Made by a program: the position numbers and the translations under genes. From Actinocatenispora rupis (GTDB lineage Bacteria; Actinomycetota; Actinomycetes; Mycobacteriales; Micromonosporaceae), in NCBI RefSeq assembly GCF_016861975.1, contig NZ_BOMB01000057.1:1-37926 (forward strand): a DNA stretch of 37,926 nt, in the 5' to 3' direction. The notes below the pieces were generated by a model, which was given only the letters and a program-made list of their open reading frames with translations, had not been told where the DNA came from and ran no database searches. Each line of letters opens with the position of its first letter. Within the stretch, counting starts at the first letter, position 1. This document shows positions 6,530 to 14,444 of the stretch, piece by piece.

Positions 6530-8356
6530 CTACACCAGGCGTACGTGGTGGTGGAGCAGCCAGGCGTTGGTGTTGAGCACCATCTCCAGGCCGAGCCGGG
6601 CGAACTGCTCACCCCCGGCCGGAATCCTGGCCAGCCGGGTGACGACGCCGCGGTCGAAGAGCTGGAACGCGGGCGCGCCGTCGTCGGCGAGCAGCTTCTC
6701 CGTCTCCTCGCGCAACGCCTCGTGGTACGTGGGGTCCTGGGTGGACGGGTACGGGCTCTTGACGCGGTCGATGATGGACTGCGGCAGCACGTCCCGACCG
6801 GCGGCGCGCAGCAGGCTCTTCTCCCGCCCGTCGAACGTCTTGAACGCCCACGGCGTGTTGAACACGTACTGCACGAGCCGGTGGTCGCAGAACGGTACGC
6901 GGACCTCCAGGCCGACGGCCATGCTCATCCGGTCCTTGCGGTCGAGCAGGATCTGCACGAAGCGGGTCAGGTGCAGGTGGCACACCTCGCGCATCCGCCG
7001 CTCCAACCCCTCCTCACCGTCCAGCCGTGGTATTTCGGCCAGCGCCTCGGCGTACCGGTCCGCGACGTACGCGTCGAGGTCGAGAGTACGGGCGAGGTCG
7101 GGGGTGAGCAGGGCGGAGGCACCGGCGCGACCGCGGCCCTGCCGGCGCAGCGCGAGCCACGGAAACGTCGGCGTGGCAACGATCTCCGGGTCGTGGAACT
7201 GCTTGTACCCGCCGAACACCTCGTCGGCGGACTCGCCGGACAGCGCCACCGTCGACCGCGCCCGGACCGCCTTGAACAGCAGGTACAGCGAGGTGTCCAT
7301 GTCGCCGAACGGCGGCGCGTCCCGGGCCACCAGCGCGGCGTTGCGCGCCGCCGGATCCATCAGGTCCGATGTGGACAGTACGACGTCGGTGTGGTCGGTG
7401 CCGGCGTGCTCGGCGAGGTCGTGCACGTACGGCCCGTCGGGGGTGTCGCGCATCGCGTCGGGCCGGAAGTTCTCGGTCTGGCCGACGAAGTCGACGGCGA
7501 ACGACCGCACCGGCCCGGTACCCGCGGCGGTCAGCGAGCGTTGCGCGAGACCGGTGATGACGCTGGAGTCGAGCCCGCCGGACAGCAACGTGCACAGCGG
7601 TACGTCGGAGACGAGCTGCCGGGTCACCGTGTCCTGCAACAGATCCCGTACGGTGTCGACGGTCGTGTCGAGGTCGTCCGGGTGCGGGTACGCTTCGAGC
7701 CGCCAGTACCGGGTGAGGTGAGATCCGTTGCGGTCGAAGCGAAGCACGTGTCCGGGCCGCAGCTCGCGCATGCCCCGGAAGTACGTGGTGCCGGGGGTCT
7801 TGACGAAGCCGAGGAGTTCGCGCAGCCCGTCCGCGTCGACCGCCGCCTCGACCTCGCCGCTCGCGAGGATCGCCTTCGGCTCGGAGCCGAACAGGATGCC
7901 GCCCGGGATCTCCTGGTAGTAAAGGGGTTTGATGCCCATGCGGTCCCGGACGAGCAGCAGCGTGCCGGTGCGCCCGTCCCACACGGCGAACGCGTACATG
8001 CCGTTGAGCCGGTCGACGAACGACTCGCCCCACTCCAGGTACGCGTGCAGTACGACCTCGGTGTCGCTCTCGGTCCGGAACTCGTGCCCGCGCCCGCGCA
8101 GCTCCGCCCGCAGCTCCCGGAAGTTGTAGACCTCCCCCGAGTACGTCATGGCGACGTCGCCGTGCGACATGGGTTGGCGCCCGCCCTCGACGTCGATCAC
8201 CGCGAGTCGCCGGTGGCCGAGCGCGACCTGCGGCTTCAGGTACACGCCGGCGGCGTCGGGCCCGCGGCACGCCATCGTCGCCACCATCGCCTGCACGGTG
8301 TCCGCGCACCGCGTCAGGTCACGCCCGTGGTCCACCCAGCCCGTGATCCCACACAT
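6530..8356 (-). CDS. asnB: Asparagine synthase (glutamine-hydrolysing)
   Basis: Makes asparagine from aspartate, ATP and glutamine in the cytoplasm. The 608-residue protein begins Met-Cys-Gly-Ile, so processing exposes Cys as the N-terminal nucleophile of the glutaminase domain (to about residue 190), with RGPD, GHRRLAVID and NGMYAFAVWD motifs. The synthetase domain carries the PP-loop SGGLDSS (259-265), SGESADEVFGGY and DRKDRMSMAVGLEVRVPF, all typical of AsnB. The ATG at 8356 has a GGGGAGG site upstream on the minus strand. It is transcribed alone. Its 110-bp leader is preceded by a cluster of inverted repeats at 8467-8507 that probably control it. Related enzymes amidate other substrates in antibiotic pathways, but no such pathway is visible here. 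Confidence 0.95.
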   Translation of the reverse strand: MCGITGWVDHGRDLTRCADTVQAMVATMACRGPDAAGVYLKPQVALGHRRLAVIDVEGGRQPMSHGDVAMTYSGEVYNFRELRAELRGRGHEFRTESDTEVVLHAYLEWGESFVDRLNGMYAFAVWDGRTGTLLLVRDRMGIKPLYYQEIPGGILFGSEPKAILASGEVEAAVDADGLRELLGFVKTPGTTYFRGMRELRPGHVLRFDRNGSHLTRYWRLEAYPHPDDLDTTVDTVRDLLQDTVTRQLVSDVPLCTLLSGGLDSSVITGLAQRSLTAAGTGPVRSFAVDFVGQTENFRPDAMRDTPDGPYVHDLAEHAGTDHTDVVLSTSDLMDPAARNAALVARDAPPFGDMDTSLYLLFKAVRARSTVALSGESADEVFGGYKQFHDPEIVATPTFPWLALRRQGRGRAGASALLTPDLARTLDLDAYVADRYAEALAEIPRLDGEEGLERRMREVCHLHLTRFVQILLDRKDRMSMAVGLEVRVPFCDHRLVQYVFNTPWAFKTFDGREKSLLRAAGRDVLPQSIIDRVKSPYPSTQDPTYHEALREETEKLLADDGAPAFQLFDRGVVTRLARIPAGGEQFARLGLEMVLNTNAWLLHHHVRLV

Positions 8357-8466
8357 CCGTCAGGACCTCCCCGGTACGCACGTCGCGACGGCACCGCTGC
8401 CCCGCGTACGCGACGGCGGGCGCTCCGGCCCGCCGCACCGCCAGTGTTGTCCTGATAATTCCTGCT

Positions 8467-8507
8467 TGTAAACCGCTTGTGAACTTTCACATAAACGAAC
8501 GTTTACA
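8467..8507 (-). promoter_or_regulatory. Nested operator/promoter cluster upstream of asnB
   Basis: Three inverted repeats share 41 AT-rich bp. TGTAAAC (8467-8473) pairs with GTTTACA (8501-8507). Inside are GTGAACTTTCAC (8479-8490, 5-bp arms) and AAACGAACGTTT (8493-8504, 5-bp arms). On the minus strand TTCACA with a 17-bp spacer to AATTAT is a possible promoter overlapping these sites. The asnB start is 110 bp away. The regulator is not encoded nearby; the sites resemble LacI- or GntR-type operators, which is a guess. Confidence 0.65.
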
Positions 8508-8555
8508 CCATCCCGACGACACCCGGGCGACGGCGACACCGGGCGCCGACACAGA

Positions 8556-8588
8556 ACTGTCCGATGTGGAGTATCCACATCGGACAGT
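8556..8588 (-). terminator. 33-bp hairpin after the small membrane-protein gene
   Basis: ACTGTCCGATGTGGA (8556-8570) and TCCACATCGGACAGT (8574-8588) are perfect 15-bp arms around a 3-nt loop. It lies 14 nt beyond the stop of the minus-strand gene at 8603-8839, so it is best read as its terminator. It also separates that gene from the asnB promoter. No T-run follows. Confidence 0.7.
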
Positions 8589-8602
8589 CGGACCGGGTCG
8601 GC

Positions 8603-8839
8603 TCAGTGGCGGCGGAAACGGTTGCGGCGCTTGCTGTTCCGCCTCTCCTCGCGCGCCGAGGCAAGCCCACTGCGTACCGTCGCGAAGGTCCAGGCGGCGC
8701 CGACGAGCAGCACCCCGGCCATCCCGACGAACAGCAGTCGGCGTCCCCGTCGTCGCCGTACCGGCTCGTCCTCTTGCGCCATCGGATCCAGCGCCACGCG
8801 CTCGTCCGTCTGCGGCTGTTCCATCGTGGCCTTGCTCAT
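8603..8839 (-). CDS. Small single-pass membrane protein, unknown function
   Basis: A 78-residue protein with a charged N-terminus rich in Glu, Asp and Gln, an RRRRGRR block, one hydrophobic helix at about 36-55 and a strongly basic tail (EERRNSKRRNRFRRH). The positive block before the helix suggests an N-in orientation, but the tail is also basic. I recognise no family. The gene is supported by a perfect GGAGG site before the ATG at 8839 and by a strong hairpin directly after its stop. It follows the NUDIX gene by about 100 bp on the same strand. Confidence 0.75.
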   Translation of the reverse strand: MSKATMEQPQTDERVALDPMAQEDEPVRRRRGRRLLFVGMAGVLLVGAAWTFATVRSGLASAREERRNSKRRNRFRRH

Positions 8840-8940
8840 GACTACCTCCAGGCTCGACCGATGTCTACCCAGAGCAACGCTACGACCACAGAGAGATCAA
8901 CATTGGCCGATCCTCGAACTGGCGCCGCGACGCGCCACCC

Positions 8941-9759
8941 TCACACCACGAGCCGGGCACCCGAGTCGGTCAGCACCACCCGCGGCGTCACGGGTACCAG
9001 CGGACCAGGCGAAACGGCCAGTACGTCCGCGACGGAGGCGAACCCGCACAGCGCGGCGAGTACCGACACGGTCGGCGGCAGCATCCCCATCGCACCCGAG
9101 CGGTACCCGGCTACCGCGTCCGCCGGGCGCAGCCACACCTCCCGGTCCGCCTCCCCGCCGACCTCCCGCGCACGCTGCCCGTCCGGTACCGCCGCGACGA
9201 AGAACGACGCGTCGTACCGCCGCGGCTCGAACTCCGGCGTCACCCACCGCGCCCACGCCCGCAACAGATCCCCGCGTACGACCAGGCCACGGTCCGCCAG
9301 CAGCGCGCCGACGCCGACCCGGTGCGCGGCCAGGTCCCGGCGGTCGGACTCCCACGCGTCGTCCGACACGTCGCCCACCACCGACCCGGCGTCCGGCCCG
9401 GCGAGCAGCACACCCGCCTCCTCGAACGTCTCCCGTACGGCCGCGCACACCACCGCCCGCGCCGCCGCCCCGTCCGCGCCGAAACCCAGCAGCCGCGCCC
9501 ACTCCGCGTCCGACGGCCCCGCCTGGCCCGGCGACACCTCGGCGTCCCGCGGATCCACCGCACCGCCCGGAAACGCGTACATGCCCGACGCGAACGCCAT
9601 CGTCGACGCCCGCCGCACCAGGTACGCCAGCGGCCCGTCCGGCCCGTCCCGCAGCAGTACGACGGTGGCCGCGCGGCGCGGCTCGACCGGCGTGCCGCCG
9701 TCCCGGTGGAACCGGCGCGCCGTCTCCACCAGCGCGGCCGGCAACGGCCACCCGCCCAC
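8941..9759 (-). CDS. NUDIX hydrolase (NUDT19-like, possible CoA/acyl-CoA diphosphatase)
   Basis: A 272-residue protein that should cleave a nucleoside-diphosphate-linked compound. The N-terminal half has AFASGMYAFPGGAVDPRD, the FPGG/VD pattern of NUDT19- and NudL-like enzymes. The catalytic part of the NUDIX box is AAVRETFEEAGVLL, with the metal-binding RExxEE intact although the upstream glutamate of the full consensus is not obvious. I chose the GTG at 9759 because ACCTCC (read GGAGGT on the minus strand) at 9766-9771 is 6 nt upstream; an in-frame GTG at 9762 is the alternative. It follows the thiolase by 29 nt, so a role in acyl-CoA or CoA turnover fits, though this is inference. Confidence 0.85.
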   Translation of the reverse strand: MGGWPLPAALVETARRFHRDGGTPVEPRRAATVVLLRDGPDGPLAYLVRRASTMAFASGMYAFPGGAVDPRDAEVSPGQAGPSDAEWARLLGFGADGAAARAVVCAAVRETFEEAGVLLAGPDAGSVVGDVSDDAWESDRRDLAAHRVGVGALLADRGLVVRGDLLRAWARWVTPEFEPRRYDASFFVAAVPDGQRAREVGGEADREVWLRPADAVAGYRSGAMGMLPPTVSVLAALCGFASVADVLAVSPGPLVPVTPRVVLTDSGARLVV

Positions 9760-9788
9760 CACCGCACCTCCCGCCACGACCGGCCCGC

Positions 9789-10958
9789 TCAGTCGACCCG
9801 GAGTACGGCGGCGAAGCCCTGGCCGACGCCGATGCACGCCGCGGCCACCCCGTACCCACCGCCGCGGCGGCGCAGCTCCCGGCACAGGTCGACCATCACC
9901 CGCGCCGCCGACGCCCCCAACGGATGCCCCATCGCGATCGCGCCACCGTGCGGGTTCACCCGGTCCGCGCGTACGCCGGGCAGCTCGTGCAGGCAGCTCA
10001 ACACCATCGCCGCGAACGCCTCGTTGATCTCCCACACGTCGACGTCCGACACCGCGAGCCCGGCCCGTCCGAGTACCGCGCGGACGGCCGGAACGGGGGC
10101 GGTGGAGAACCGGTCCGGCTCCACGCCCACCACAGTCGACGCCACCAGCCGGCCCAGTGGCGCCACCCCGAGCGACGCGGCCGCCGCCGCCGAGCCCACG
10201 AGTACGGCGATGGCGCCGTCGTTGATCGGCGACGCGTTGCCCGCCGTGACCGGACCATCCGGCGAGAACGCCGGGCGCAGCTTCGACAGGGCCGCCAGCG
10301 ACGTGTCCGGCCGTACCGACTCGTCGCGCGTCACGCCCGCCAGCGGCAGTACGTAGTCGTCGTGCAGGCCCGCGTCCCACGCCGCCGCCGCGCGCTGATG
10401 GCTGCGCAGCGCCCACTCGTCCTGCTCCGCCCGACCGATGCCCAGCTCCACCGCGACCGCCTCGGCGCACGCCCCCAGCGACCGCGTCCACCGGTCCGGG
10501 AACGCCGGATTCACCAGCCGCCACCCCAGCTGCGTCGACACCAGCGGCATCTCCCGCGGCAACGCCTCGTCCGGCCGGGGCAACACGTACGGCGCGCGGC
10601 TCATGCTCTCCGCCCCGCCCGCCACCAACAACTCGCCGTCGCCCACCGCCACCGCACGGCACGCCTGCACCACGGCCTCGGCACCCGACCCGCACAACCG
10701 GTTCACCGTCGTACCCGGTACCGAGACGGGCAGGCCCGCGAGCAGGCCCGCCATGCGCGCCACGTTCCGGTTGTCCTCGCCGGCGCCGTTACTGTCGCCC
10801 AACACCACGTCCGCGATCCGCTCCGGATCGAGCCCGTGCCGCCGCCGGACCAGCTCGGCGATCGGCGCCGCCGCGAGATCGTCGGCCCGCACACCCGACA
10901 GGCCGCCACGATGCCGGCCGAACGGGGTACGCACCGCGTCGATGAGGTACGCGTCCAC
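9789..10958 (-). CDS. Acetyl-CoA C-acyltransferase (thiolase)
   Basis: A 389-residue thiolase that condenses or cleaves beta-ketoacyl-CoA. The acyl-accepting cysteine is Cys89 in NRLCGSG; the C-terminal NPHGGAIAMGHPLGASAAR holds the catalytic histidine, and the second cysteine is in CIGVGQGFA. WEINEAFAAM is the usual thiolase stretch before the active-site loop. The family covers degradative FadA/PaaJ-type and biosynthetic acetyl-CoA acetyltransferases; sequence alone does not decide. The GTG at 10958 is the only reasonable start, with a weak ribosome site. It shares a unit with the NUDIX gene and diverges from the Gfo/Idh/MocA gene across 36 bp. Confidence 0.92.
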   Translation of the reverse strand: MDAYLIDAVRTPFGRHRGGLSGVRADDLAAAPIAELVRRRHGLDPERIADVVLGDSNGAGEDNRNVARMAGLLAGLPVSVPGTTVNRLCGSGAEAVVQACRAVAVGDGELLVAGGAESMSRAPYVLPRPDEALPREMPLVSTQLGWRLVNPAFPDRWTRSLGACAEAVAVELGIGRAEQDEWALRSHQRAAAAWDAGLHDDYVLPLAGVTRDESVRPDTSLAALSKLRPAFSPDGPVTAGNASPINDGAIAVLVGSAAAAASLGVAPLGRLVASTVVGVEPDRFSTAPVPAVRAVLGRAGLAVSDVDVWEINEAFAAMVLSCLHELPGVRADRVNPHGGAIAMGHPLGASAARVMVDLCRELRRRGGGYGVAAACIGVGQGFAAVLRVD

Positions 10959-10994
10959 GGCCGCGACACTACCGCCGTTTGGCAGAGTGAGGCC

Positions 10995-11972
10995 ATGCGG
11001 AAGATCAGGTGGGGCGTACTCGCCACCGGCGGCATCGCCGCCTCGTTCACCGAAGACCTGCTCACCATGCCCGACGCCGAACTCGTCGCCGTCGCGTCCC
11101 GCGCCACCGAACCGGCACGACGCTTCGCCCACCGCTACGACATCGCCCGCGCGTACGGCGACTGGCAGGGACTCGCCGACGACCCCGACATCGACATCGT
11201 GTACGTGGCGACACCGCACGCCGCCCACCACGCCGCCGCCGCACTCCTCCTCGACGCCGGCAAGGCCGTACTCGTCGAAAAGGCGTTCACCCTCAACCAC
11301 GCCCAGGCCGACGACCTCGCCGCCCGCGCCCGCCGCGCCGGAGTACTCCTCATGGAAGCCATGTGGACCCGCACCCTCCCCGCAGTACGGGAGATGACCG
11401 CGCGGATCGCCGACGGCGCCATCGGCACACCCACCGTCGTCACCGCAGACTTCGGCCTCGCCGGACCGTTCGACACCACCCACCGGCTCCGCGCACCCGC
11501 CCTCGGCGGCGGCGCCCTCCTCGACCTCGGCGTCTACCCCGTCTCCTTCGCCCAACTCGTCCTCGGCACACCCGACACCATCCGCGCCACCGGCCGGCTC
11601 ACCCCCGAGGGCGTCGACGAGACCACCGGCATCCTCCTCGGCCACCCCGACGGCGCCATCGCCACACTGAGCTGCAGCATCACCGCCGACACCCCACGTA
11701 CCGCCACCATCACCGGCACCCACGGACGCATCGAACTCGACCGCGGCTTCTTCGCCCCCAACGGATTCCGGCTCATCCGCGGCGACACCCTCGACCACAT
11801 CACCGCGCCCATCACCGCACGCGGATACGTCCACGAAGCCGCCGAAGCCATGCGCTGCCTCCGCGCCGGCGAAACCGACAGCCCCCTCGTACCCCTCGCC
11901 GACACGCTGTCCGTCATGCGCACGATGGACGCCGTACGAGCACAGCTCGGAGTCCGGTACCCGGGCGAGTGA
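10995..11972 (+). CDS. Gfo/Idh/MocA-family oxidoreductase
   Basis: A 325-residue NAD(P)-dependent dehydrogenase acting on a sugar, inositol or dihydrodiol-like substrate. The N-terminal Rossmann motif is RWGVLATGGIAASF; VYVATPHAAHHAAA and LVEKAFTLN follow, with Lys in the conserved EKP/EKA position. LLMEAMWTRTLP and GGGALLDLGVYPV are typical of the dimeric dihydrodiol dehydrogenase-like branch. The ATG at 10995 has GAGTGAGG immediately upstream at short spacing. Transcription starts within 36 bp shared with the divergent thiolase. No transporter or sugar gene is beside it, so the substrate is unknown. Confidence 0.9.
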   Translation: MRKIRWGVLATGGIAASFTEDLLTMPDAELVAVASRATEPARRFAHRYDIARAYGDWQGLADDPDIDIVYVATPHAAHHAAAALLLDAGKAVLVEKAFTLNHAQADDLAARARRAGVLLMEAMWTRTLPAVREMTARIADGAIGTPTVVTADFGLAGPFDTTHRLRAPALGGGALLDLGVYPVSFAQLVLGTPDTIRATGRLTPEGVDETTGILLGHPDGAIATLSCSITADTPRTATITGTHGRIELDRGFFAPNGFRLIRGDTLDHITAPITARGYVHEAAEAMRCLRAGETDSPLVPLADTLSVMRTMDAVRAQLGVRYPGE

Positions 11973-12044
11973 GGCCTGCCCGGCCGTTCCGGACGCGGGC
12001 GCGGGTCCGGGTTCCGGATTTGCGTTGAGATGACGCGGCCTCGG

Positions 12045-12110
12045 TACGTGGCGCGCGCCGTTGCACGTGGCGCGGTCTTGCACGTGGCGCGGGCTTGGTA
12101 CGTGGCGTGG
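12045..12110. repeat. Four degenerate 18-bp tandem repeats (core ACGTGGCG)
   Basis: YACGTGGCG recurs at 12045, 12064, 12081 and 12099 (offsets 19, 17, 18), mostly followed by CG. It lies 70-140 bp after the Gfo/Idh/MocA stop. The core GTGGCG also marks the arrays at 12497-12661 and 19677-19888, on the opposite strand there. Confidence 0.65.
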
Positions 12111-12213
12111 AGGCTGGCGCGTTTGGGCGCGGGCGGCAAGTGACGCAGGGTCTGGCGCGTTAGTGGTGTGGCGCTGGGGGCAGCGGGGGCACCTGATTTG
12201 TCGCAGGTATTGA

Positions 12214-12280
12214 TTGTTCAACTGTCTCATTGTTGAACAATGAGACAGTTGAACAATGACACAATTGGACAATGTCCAGA
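12214..12280. repeat. 43-bp perfect AT-rich palindrome fused to 16-bp tandem repeats
   Basis: Positions 12214-12234 are exactly the reverse complement of 12236-12256 around a single G, giving 21-bp arms with about one third GC in a roughly 70% GC region. Overlapping it are three 16-bp tandem units: TTGAACAATGAGACAG (12233-12248), TTGAACAATGACACAA (12249-12264) and TTGGACAATGTCCAGA (12265-12280), the last containing TGGACA-A-TGTCCA. A plus-strand ATG at 12256 opens MTQLDNVQIAALRDVRA, which quickly becomes low-complexity, so a gene remnant is possible. An operator cluster or cruciform element is the alternative. Confidence 0.85.
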
Positions 12281-12496
12281 TTGCGGCTTTACGTGATGTA
12301 CGAGCCGTTGCCACCCCACCCGCAACCAGCCGCGCCACCCCGTCCCTCACAAAACCGGTCCCGGACCGCGCCGCCCTCGACGACCCGGCCCGGCCGAGCC
12401 GACGGATCCGTACACGTTCGTGCGCGAGCCCGCCCGACCCGACCAGCCAGGCCTCGCGCCGTCACGGCCAAAGCGGGCTCCGGCCCCGACCAACCC

Positions 12497-12661
12497 GGAG
12501 CCGGCGCAACTGTCAACCAGCGGCGAGGTGCGCCACGAGGTACACCCCAGCCCGGGCCAAGCGACCGTCAACCAGCCGCCCGGTGCGCCACGAGGTACGC
12601 CCAGTCGGGGCCGGCGCGACGGTCAGCCGGCGGCGAGGTGCGCCACGAGGTACACGACGAG
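12497..12661. repeat. Three 55-bp tandem repeats including the 3' end of pit
   Basis: Units at 12497-12551, 12552-12606 and 12607-12661 align without gaps and share GGTGCGCCACGAGGTAC. The third unit contains the last codons and stop of pit (12623-12625). The other two keep the same register, so on the minus strand each reads VYLVAHLAAG-stop or AYLVAHRAAG-stop. This is a tandem triplication of a gene terminus. Upstream, GGCTCCGG (12476-12483) pairs with CCGGAGCC (12495-12502) as a hairpin that could end pit transcription. Confidence 0.85.
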
Positions 12662-13639
12662 GGCGATGATCGCGGCGGCGGGCAGCGTGAGTACCCAGGC
12701 GGTGACGATGTTGCCGGCGACGCCCCACCGTACGGCGGAGAGGCGTTTGGTGGCGCCGACGCCCATGATGGCGGCGGTGATGGTGTGGGTGGTGGAGATG
12801 GGGGCGCCGAAACCGATGGCGGCGACGTACAGGACGGCGCTGGCGGTGGTTTCGGCGGCGAAGCCCTGGGGCGGGTCGAGGTGGATGATGCGGCGCCCGA
12901 GCGTACGGATGACGCGCCAGCCGCCGGAGAACGTACCGGCTGCGATGACGATGGCGGTCAGGAAGTAGACCCACAGCGGGATGCTGTAGTCGCTCTGCTG
13001 GCCGCCGACGACGAGCGCGAGGACGACGATGCCCATGGTCTTGGCGGCGTCCTGCATGCCGTGGCCGAGGGACATGGCGGCGGCGGAGGCGGTCTGCGCG
13101 TACCGGAAGCCGCGGTTGAGCTTGCCGGGGGCGTACCGCCGGAAGAGCCACATGAGCGCGATCATCACGAGGTAGCCGAGGACGAGGCCGATGACCGGTG
13201 AGATGACCATCGGTACGACGACCTTGTCGACGATGCCGCCCCACTGGACGGAGCCGTTGACGCCCATGGCGACGGCGGCGAGGGTGGCGCCGACGAGTCC
13301 GCCGATCAGGGAGTGGGACGACGAGGCGGGTAGCCCGTAGTACCAGGTGATGAGGTTCCAGACGATGGCGCCGAGCAGGCCGGCGAACACGATCACGAGG
13401 CTCTGCGAGCCGGACGGCAGCTTGACGATGCCCTCGCCGACGGTCTTGGCGACCTTGGCGCCGAAGAACGAGCCGACGAGGTTGCCGACGGCGGCCATGG
13501 CGAGCGCCACCCGCGGGGTGAGTGCGCGGGTCGACACCGAGGTGGCGATGGCGTTCGCGGCGTCGTGGAAACCGTTGGTGTAGTTGAAGATCATGGCCGT
13601 CACGATCACGACGATCGTACCGACGAGCGCGGTGTCCAC
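12623..13639 (-). CDS. pit: Low-affinity inorganic phosphate transporter (PiT family)
   Basis: A 338-residue membrane protein importing phosphate with a cation. The N-terminal repeat has the PiT signature GFHDAANAIATSVSTRAL, with GGLLGA-type repeats and ASSSHSLIGGLVGA; the second half repeats the pattern as MQDAAKTMGIVVLAL and APISTTHTITAAIMGVG. Around ten hydrophobic helices are evident. The start at 13639 lies 4 nt after the DUF47 stop, with AAGGAG upstream, so the pair is coupled. The final VYLVAHLAAG lies inside a tandem array that repeats this terminus twice more downstream. Regulation is probably phosphate-dependent through the PHO box at 14412-14444. Confidence 0.95.
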   Translation of the reverse strand: MDTALVGTIVVIVTAMIFNYTNGFHDAANAIATSVSTRALTPRVALAMAAVGNLVGSFFGAKVAKTVGEGIVKLPSGSQSLVIVFAGLLGAIVWNLITWYYGLPASSSHSLIGGLVGATLAAVAMGVNGSVQWGGIVDKVVVPMVISPVIGLVLGYLVMIALMWLFRRYAPGKLNRGFRYAQTASAAAMSLGHGMQDAAKTMGIVVLALVVGGQQSDYSIPLWVYFLTAIVIAAGTFSGGWRVIRTLGRRIIHLDPPQGFAAETTASAVLYVAAIGFGAPISTTHTITAAIMGVGATKRLSAVRWGVAGNIVTAWVLTLPAAAIIALVVYLVAHLAAG

Positions 13640-13643
13640 CGGT

Positions 13644-14276
13644 TCAGGACTCCTTGGCCGCGATCGTCTCGACCGTGTTCGCCACGTGCTCGAAGGCGTC
13701 GATCGCCGCTTCGAGGTCGTCGGCGACCTCCTTCATCTTCAGCACGTTCAGCGGGTCGTACTCGCCGGAGAAGAGCCGCACGAGCAGCATCCGGTACGAC
13801 CGGTCGCCCTCGTTCTCCAGCCGGTTGACCTCGATCCAGTACGGCTCCAGGTCCTTCATGCCCTTGAGTCGCGGCATGGCCTCGGCGGTCAGCTTGGCGA
13901 GCTGGTTGAGCGTCTCGATCTGCTCGCTCATCTCGCGGGGCAGTGCCGGGATCGACGACAGCCCGTACAGGTAGACGAGGTTGCCGGCGGACTCCATGGC
14001 GTCCATGACGTCGTCCAGCAGGGAGCCCAGCCGGTAGATGTCCTCGCGGTCGAACGGCGTGATGAAGGTGGAGTTGATCTTGTTGTACAGCGCGTGCGTC
14101 ACGTCGTCGTTCTGGTGCTCGACCTCCTGCAGACCCTCGCTGATGCCCTGGATCTGCTCGGCGCTCGCACCGGCGGTCAGCCCGGACAGCAGCTCGGCGC
14201 CGCGGACCAGGTTCTGCGCCGCCTGGTTGAAGTACTCGTAGAAGGCGTCCTCGGACGGACGGAGCTTGAATCGCAC
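13644..14276 (-). CDS. DUF47/PhoU-like accessory protein of the Pit transporter
   Basis: A 210-residue, almost entirely helical cytoplasmic protein of the DUF47 family, related in fold to PhoU and usually encoded beside pit. Typical features are FKLRPSEDAFYEYFNQAA at the N-terminus, EVEHQNDDVTHALYNKIN with the metal-binding acidic/His helix, and TPFDREDIYRLGSLLDDVMD. It probably modulates Pit activity. The GTG at 14276 begins the conserved M-R-F-K sequence. It is the first gene of the two-gene operon with pit, and the PHO box lies about 135 bp upstream. Confidence 0.92.
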   Translation of the reverse strand: MRFKLRPSEDAFYEYFNQAAQNLVRGAELLSGLTAGASAEQIQGISEGLQEVEHQNDDVTHALYNKINSTFITPFDREDIYRLGSLLDDVMDAMESAGNLVYLYGLSSIPALPREMSEQIETLNQLAKLTAEAMPRLKGMKDLEPYWIEVNRLENEGDRSYRMLLVRLFSGEYDPLNVLKMKEVADDLEAAIDAFEHVANTVETIAAKES

Positions 14277-14411
14277 GGCAACCTCGTCGCGAATCGCGGG
14301 GTGGTGTCTGCGGCGGGCGCCGCCGGTCGCGTCCCGTTCGGGCTGCGGCCGCTGCCGATGCTAGGCACCCGCGCGGCCGGCAGAACAACCGACCACCCCC
14401 GGTCGGATCCG

Positions 14412-14444
14412 GTTCAGAAGGCGTTCACCTGCCGTTCACCCATT
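14412..14444 (+). promoter_or_regulatory. PHO box: three 11-bp direct repeat units
   Basis: GTTCAGAAGGC, GTTCACCTGCC and GTTCACCCATT follow each other exactly 11 bp apart. This matches the actinobacterial PhoP-binding direct repeat unit GTTCACC. It lies upstream of the DUF47-pit operon, although the repeats read on the opposite strand to that operon. Confidence 0.85.

Noticed and set aside
11009-12028. Second plus-strand frame over the Gfo/Idh/MocA gene
   Set aside because: Almost entirely Arg, Pro and His, with no start context; the overlapping frame at 10995 has a clear Rossmann enzyme.
12256-12669. Plus-strand frame starting MTQLDNVQIAALRDVRA
   Set aside because: The first 17 residues look protein-like but the rest is low-complexity and runs over the pit repeats; kept only as a possible gene remnant in a finding.
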